In this document: positions 60,209 to 64,000 of the stretch, piece by piece | Position numbering within the stretch: the first letter of the stretch is position 1 | How the letters are laid out: each line of letters opens with the position of its first letter | NCBI GenBank assembly: GCA_963704535.1 | Contig: OY969916.1 | Coordinates: 8,060,001 to 8,124,000, forward strand | Direction: 5' to 3' | DNA: 64,000 bases | Origin: G963704535 sp963704535 | Lineage (GTDB): Bacteria > Chloroflexota > Chloroflexia > Chloroflexales > Roseiflexaceae | Position numbers and translations under genes: made by a program | Notes under the pieces: model-generated | The model's database searches: none | The model's input: only the letters and a program-made list of their open reading frames with translations | Told to the model about the DNA's origin: nothing

Positions 60209-61807
60209 CTACCGAATGCCGGCGGTCCTGAACACCAGCGTGACGATCCGCTCGGCGATCGAGAGTATATTCGGCAGCACTGGCGCCAGGCTTGTGGCGG
60301 TGTTCCGCAGCCGCCCGGTGTGGAAGGCCATCAACTCGGCATCGGGCGCGGCCTTGATCGCCTCCTCGACCAGCGCTTCCACTCGCTTGGTCACCACCTC
60401 GGCGTCACGCGATCGATCGGCCGGTGCTTGCTGGAGCAGACGGTCGAGCTGCTGGGTGAGCTGCTGCAACTCGTCCCTGGTGTTCGCATCGCCGCCGGCG
60501 GCCCCGATCATCTGGGTGACGTTCGAGAGCGTGGATTTGATGTTCAGGACCGAGCCGCTGAAGCTGCCCGATAGATTGAACTGGTCGCCCTGCGCGAAGG
60601 TGCCCTGGCGCTTATCGATATCGCCCCCGGCGTAGTCGCCCCCGCCGGTGTTGATGTTGCGCTGGGTGCCGTAGACCTGTGTCGTGGGGCCGGAGCTGTT
60701 GTTAATAAAGCCCTGCGATCCGCGCGCGTCGATCGATTGCGCCCCACGCCCGATCGCGACGCCGGAGTTGCCGGAAACCGCTCCGGTCGTGATCTTATCG
60801 CCCATGACCTTGTCGCCGCCGACCTTGTCGCCCGCCACGTAATCGCCGCCGGTGTGGATCAGGTCGCGCCCGGCGGCATCGCGCCCGGCGATCTGGCTCA
60901 TAATGACGTTCAGGGCCGCGCGGCTGCGCTCGGGCCGCACCTGGCGGACGGCGCCATCCGCTGGCGGCGGCTCGCCCTCGTCGAACGCGCCGAGCGTGGC
61001 GGCGCCACGGTACAGCGCCACGGCGAACGGCCCGATGCCTTTCAGCACGGTCAGCTCAGGCTCTTGCTCCTGATTGAGCCGCTCGGCCTTGTCATGGACG
61101 GCGTCGTAGGTGTGCAGGTACAGGTCGTAGGCGCTGACGTAGCCGCCGCGGTTGGTGACATCGCCGCGGCCGCGCAGGCCATCGACGAGGGCGGTGGTGA
61201 AGCGGGTCAGTTGGCCCTCGCCGATGTAGGAGACCTGGTTCTCGCGGCAGGCGGTGATGATCACGCGGCCGGCGCCGGTCGAGAGTAGGGCGCTGGCGGT
61301 CGAGGCGGGCATGGCCTGGCCGCCGACCTCGTCGAGTTCGTCTGCCTCACCGCCGAGCGCCGGCGAGATATTGCCCGAGTGGCAGGCGTTGAAGATTAGC
61401 AGCACGCGTTTGGCCTTGACATGCTGGAGCCGCGCGATCAGCTCCTGGTGGCTGACGCCGGTGCCGGCCTCGATCTTTTTGCTGCCGATGAGCTTGGTGT
61501 CGTGCGCGCTCAGGTGGTAGGCGCCGTCCTCACTGTACTCGCCATGGCCGCAGTAGAACACGAACAGGGTGTGTTCCTCGCGGATCGTGGCGGCCAGGTG
61601 CTCAAGCTCGGCCAGCATGCGCTCGCGGGTCGCTTCTTCCGCGCACAACAGCTTGACCTGTGTCGCCGGGTAGGCGCCGAACTGCGGGTCGCGCAGCACC
61701 TCCGCGACCGCTTCGGCGTCGCGCACCGTCACCGGCACATTCCAGCGCGGGATGTGCTGGTAGCGCCCGACGCCGATCACCAGCGCGTAGCCTGCCGCGA
61801 ATGTCAT
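60209..61807 (-). CDS. Caspase-like (C14) protease with GD-rich repeat region
   Basis: 532 residues from ATG 61807. Residues 1-250 form a caspase-fold peptidase: YALVIGVGRYQ at the first strand, catalytic His in FYCGHGEYS (near 88) and catalytic Cys in FNACHSGN (near 140). About 300-410 is a glycine/aspartate-rich repetitive stretch (GGDYVAGDKVGGDKVMGDK, then GGGDYAGGDIDK), of the kind seen in STAND/caspase conflict proteins. The C-terminus is helical (QQLTQQLDRLLQQAPADR). Bacterial caspase-like proteases usually act as effectors released by a sensor. The downstream same-strand HExxH protease and patatin suggest a shared function; no sensor ATPase is adjacent except the regulator at 53451, which is separated and on the other strand. 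Confidence 0.85.
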   Translation of the reverse strand: MTFAAGYALVIGVGRYQHIPRWNVPVTVRDAEAVAEVLRDPQFGAYPATQVKLLCAEEATRERMLAELEHLAATIREEHTLFVFYCGHGEYSEDGAYHLSAHDTKLIGSKKIEAGTGVSHQELIARLQHVKAKRVLLIFNACHSGNISPALGGEADELDEVGGQAMPASTASALLSTGAGRVIITACRENQVSYIGEGQLTRFTTALVDGLRGRGDVTNRGGYVSAYDLYLHTYDAVHDKAERLNQEQEPELTVLKGIGPFAVALYRGAATLGAFDEGEPPPADGAVRQVRPERSRAALNVIMSQIAGRDAAGRDLIHTGGDYVAGDKVGGDKVMGDKITTGAVSGNSGVAIGRGAQSIDARGSQGFINNSSGPTTQVYGTQRNINTGGGDYAGGDIDKRQGTFAQGDQFNLSGSFSGSVLNIKSTLSNVTQMIGAAGGDANTRDELQQLTQQLDRLLQQAPADRSRDAEVVTKRVEALVEEAIKAAPDAELMAFHTGRLRNTATSLAPVLPNILSIAERIVTLVFRTAGIR

Positions 61808-61870
61808 AAGCTGCCCCCTTCACGCATGGGCTGATAGTATCATTTTTTTGCGCGAAAGGGAAGCGACTAC

Positions 61871-62932
61871 TCACACGAATCGTACGCACGCCGGCTGCCC
61901 GACGGAGACGCGGGTGACGGGGGCGCCGATCGCTTCGGCCCCGGCGAGCAGCGGCAGCACCGATACGTCGTCGCTGTACTGGTTGGCCACCAGTATGAAG
62001 CGGCCGCCGGGCGCGAGCGCGAAATTGCGCGGCCAGTCCCCGCCGCACGGCACGATCGCGACGGGCGCCAGCCGGCCATCAGGCCCGACGTCAAACACGG
62101 CGATGCTGTTGTGGCCGCGGTTGGAGACGTACAGGCGGTCGCCCGACGGCGTGATATGGATGTCGGCGACCTGGTTGTGGGGCGCGCCGGGCGGTAGGGT
62201 GTCGAGCGTCTGCCGCTCGCTGAGCGTGCCGTTCGCGGCGTCGTAGTCGTATACGCTGACGGTGCTGTCCAGCTCGTTGGCGGCGTACAGGTGCCGGCCG
62301 CCTGGGTGGAAGGCGAGATGCCGCGGGCCGGCACCCGGCCGCGTACCGGCGTGGGCATGCAAGACGAGCTTGCCCGTGGATGGGTCTAATTCGTACACAA
62401 GAAGCTGATCCAAGCCCAGGTCGGCAACGACGACGAAGCGACCGCCCGGCGCCAGCGTGGCCGAGTGGGCGTGCGGCTCTGCCTGGCGCTGGGGGTCCGG
62501 GCCGCTGCCGTGGTGCTGAACCAGGTCGGCCGGCTCGCCCAACGCGCCGTCGGCCAGGATGGGCAGCACGGCGACACTGCCGGAGCTGTAGTTAGAGACC
62601 AGCAGCCAGCGCCCCGTGGAGTCCAGTTCTAGGTGGCAGGGCGCGTCTCCGCCGCTGGGGCGCTGGTTGATCGGCTCGATCGTCCCCGAACCGGCCTCGA
62701 AGCGCAAGGCCCAGACTGAGCCGGAACCGCCGTCCTGCTGCCGGCTGGTCTCGCCGACTGCGTACAGCCAGCGCCGGTTGGGGTGTGCGAGGAGGAATGA
62801 TGGGTTGGCGATCCCGGCGAATGAGCCGTGGGCCGCCAGCGTGCCGCCCAACTCGTCGAAGCGAAACGCGTGAATGCCCGGCTGGTCGGCGGCGGCGTAG
62901 CCGCCGACCAGCAGCAGAGAGTTGTTCATCAT
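61871..62932 (-). CDS. Lactonase family beta-propeller (6-phosphogluconolactonase-like)
   Basis: 353 residues from ATG 62932 (AAGGTGA upstream). Repeated propeller blades with the motifs of the cytosolic YbhE-type lactonase family: NPSFLLAHPNRRWLYAVGE, PCHLELDSTGRWLLVSNY, HSATLAPGGRFVVVADLG, GPRHLAFHPGGRHLYAANE, VADIHITPSGDRLYVSNRG. Members hydrolyse sugar lactones such as 6-phosphogluconolactone. No signal peptide is evident. The next gene upstream on the same strand is an enolase-superfamily sugar-acid enzyme, so the pair may act in sugar-acid catabolism. Confidence 0.88.
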   Translation of the reverse strand: MMNNSLLLVGGYAAADQPGIHAFRFDELGGTLAAHGSFAGIANPSFLLAHPNRRWLYAVGETSRQQDGGSGSVWALRFEAGSGTIEPINQRPSGGDAPCHLELDSTGRWLLVSNYSSGSVAVLPILADGALGEPADLVQHHGSGPDPQRQAEPHAHSATLAPGGRFVVVADLGLDQLLVYELDPSTGKLVLHAHAGTRPGAGPRHLAFHPGGRHLYAANELDSTVSVYDYDAANGTLSERQTLDTLPPGAPHNQVADIHITPSGDRLYVSNRGHNSIAVFDVGPDGRLAPVAIVPCGGDWPRNFALAPGGRFILVANQYSDDVSVLPLLAGAEAIGAPVTRVSVGQPACVRFV

Positions 62933-62997
62933 ACGTCACCTTTTCGGCCACAAATTCATTTGTGGCCTGAGACAAAGTTTCGAGCGACCTCATTCTA

Positions 62998-63065
62998 CTT
63001 TACACTGTGGTTGGGGAGAGACTGAGGGGGCTGCCCCCTCAACCCCCTTTTTTCCCAGATGTCTC
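62998..63065. repeat. Palindromic element (GAGGGGGC-TGCCCCCTC core)
   Basis: CTTTACACTGTGG begins an element whose central palindrome is CTGAGGGGGCTGCCCCCTC, ending near the stop codon of the enolase-superfamily gene. It aligns with the reverse complement of 53111-53177 and with the 58392-58643 units, and may act as a transcriptional terminator here. Confidence 0.7.
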
Positions 63066-64000
63066 ACCAGTTCGTCACTGAGCCATCGCGCCGGCGCCAG
63101 TGCGGCGCCTCCCAGAACTGCCACGATTGCGACTGGGCCAGTTGCTCGTCGAGTTCCACGCCCAGGCCCGGCGTCTCCGGCACCGGGAAGGAGTTGCCCA
63201 CCAGCCGCGGCTGCACGGGGAACAGCAGGTCGGCGTCGTTCACGCCCGATTGCCCGTAGTATAGATTCTCGGTCTGGGTCACGCGCACCTCCAGCCAGGC
63301 GAAGTTGGGCACGGCTGCGGCCAGGTGAATCGTCGCGGCCGTGCAGATCGGGCCGAGCGGGTTGTGGGGCATCAGGTCGATGTAGTGCGCCTCGGCCCAG
63401 CCGGCCACCTTCATGGCCTCGGTGAAGCCGCCCACGTTGCAGATGTCAATGCGGGCGAAGTCGGTCAGGTGACGCTCGATGTAGGGCAGAAACTGCCATT
63501 TGCTACTGAACTCTTCCCCGACCGCGAACGGCACATTGGTCAGCTTGCGTAGCGCCGCGTATGCATCGGGCGCTTCGTCGCGGATGGGCTCTTCGAGGAA
63601 ATCGAGCGTGCCGCTGGGCAGGCGCTGGCAGAACGAGGCGGTCTCGGCGATCGACAGGCGGTGGTGATAGTCGATGCCGAGGGTCAGCTCGCTGCCGATG
63701 GCCTCGCGCGCTTTGACTAGCCACTGTGCGGTGTAGGGGATGCTTTCGCGCGGCTCGAAGCTAGCGGGCGGCTCCGGTGGGGCGGGAAGCAGCGGCATGG
63801 CGCGGATCACGCGCCAGCCGTGCGACCACAGCAGCTTGATGTTTTCGAGCATGTGCTCTCCGGTGCCGCCGGCCGCTGTGGCGAAGCAGGGGATGACGTC
63901 GCGCTGCTTGCCGCCCAGCAGTTGGTACACCGGCACGCCCAGCGCTTTGCCGGCGATGTCGTGTAGGGCGATGTCGATCGCGCTCTGCGCCGCCAGCAGG
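63064..64000 (-). CDS. Mandelate racemase / muconate lactonizing enzyme family protein, N-terminus outside window
   Basis: The frame is open to the window edge: upstream of the first internal Met it reads AAQSAIDIALHDIAGKALG, the conserved lead-in of the enolase-superfamily barrel. In the barrel are TLGIDYHHRLS, DFLEEPI and FAVGEEF (metal-binding acidic residues on successive strands), then DICNVGGFTEAMKVA and PHNPLGPICTAA near the C-terminus. The pattern is that of sugar-acid dehydratases of the mandelate racemase subgroup, but substrate cannot be told. About 312 residues are visible. Confidence 0.87.
   Translation of the reverse strand, partial: LLAAQSAIDIALHDIAGKALGVPVYQLLGGKQRDVIPCFATAAGGTGEHMLENIKLLWSHGWRVIRAMPLLPAPPEPPASFEPRESIPYTAQWLVKAREAIGSELTLGIDYHHRLSIAETASFCQRLPSGTLDFLEEPIRDEAPDAYAALRKLTNVPFAVGEEFSSKWQFLPYIERHLTDFARIDICNVGGFTEAMKVAGWAEAHYIDLMPHNPLGPICTAATIHLAAAVPNFAWLEVRVTQTENLYYGQSGVNDADLLFPVQPRLVGNSFPVPETPGLGVELDEQLAQSQSWQFWEAPHWRRRDGSVTNW

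Overview
The window comes from a GC-rich bacterium, most likely a filamentous Chloroflexota (class Chloroflexia; inference). Support is indirect: dispersed repeats of a type I associate with Chloroflexota genomes (a ~20-bp element reading LVLSEVEG or its complement, and the palindrome GGGCGTATGCAATACGCCC), an HTH/NB-ARC/TPR regulator, a DICT-domain protein and a caspase-like protease. No rRNA, tRNA or CRISPR array was seen.

Layout. 1-1991 (minus): partial membrane M28 peptidase. 2107-53055 (minus): one very large lipopeptide NRPS/PKS operon. 53056-53450: divergent promoter region. 53451-55910 (plus): STAND-type regulator. 56002-61807 (minus): DICT-domain protein, patatin-like lipase, HExxH metallopeptidase and caspase-like protease. 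61871-62932 (minus): lactonase-type beta-propeller. 63064-64000 (minus): partial enolase-superfamily enzyme.

Assembly line in transcription order (high to low coordinates): FAAL-ACP / C-A(Ser)-PCP-[PqqD-like]-[glycosyltransferase-like] // C-A(Gly)-PCP-C-A(unknown)-PCP-C-A(Ser)-PCP // KS-AT(malonyl)-ACP-C-A(Pro-like)-PCP-E // C-A(Tyr-like)-PCP-E // C-A(beta-Ala, with nested luciferase-like monooxygenase)-PCP-E(degenerate) // C-A(Thr)-PCP-C-A(Ser)-PCP // C-A(Ser, with nested FkbM and N-methyltransferases)-PCP-Cy-PCP. The prediction is a lipopeptide starting from a fatty acid, with about ten amino acids, one unreduced malonate unit and a terminal Cy-PCP didomain. No thioesterase or reductase domain is visible. 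A-domain specificities were read by eye from the ten-residue binding-pocket code.

Two features stand out. First, nearly every A domain carries in-frame arrays of 7-bp repeats, often as hairpins, at three fixed loops: A2-A3, A6-A7 and A8-A9. The A8-A9 loop is also where the monooxygenase and the methyltransferases are inserted in the two A domains that lack a repeat there. Second, the reading frame is broken at several points. There are four apparent single-base duplications (near 51139, 13238, 9577 and 58882) and one in-frame TAA (3673-3675). One carrier protein also has Ser replaced by Leu. Three of these lesions fall on the phosphopantetheine Ser of a carrier domain. Whether they are assembly errors or decay cannot be settled from sequence alone; the base-duplication type points to sequencing error, while the two substitutions do not.

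Between genes there is a family of ~65-bp palindromic elements with a GAGGGGC...GCCCCTC core, several sharing a CTTTAC...TGTG end. One version is tandemly repeated four times at 58392-58643.
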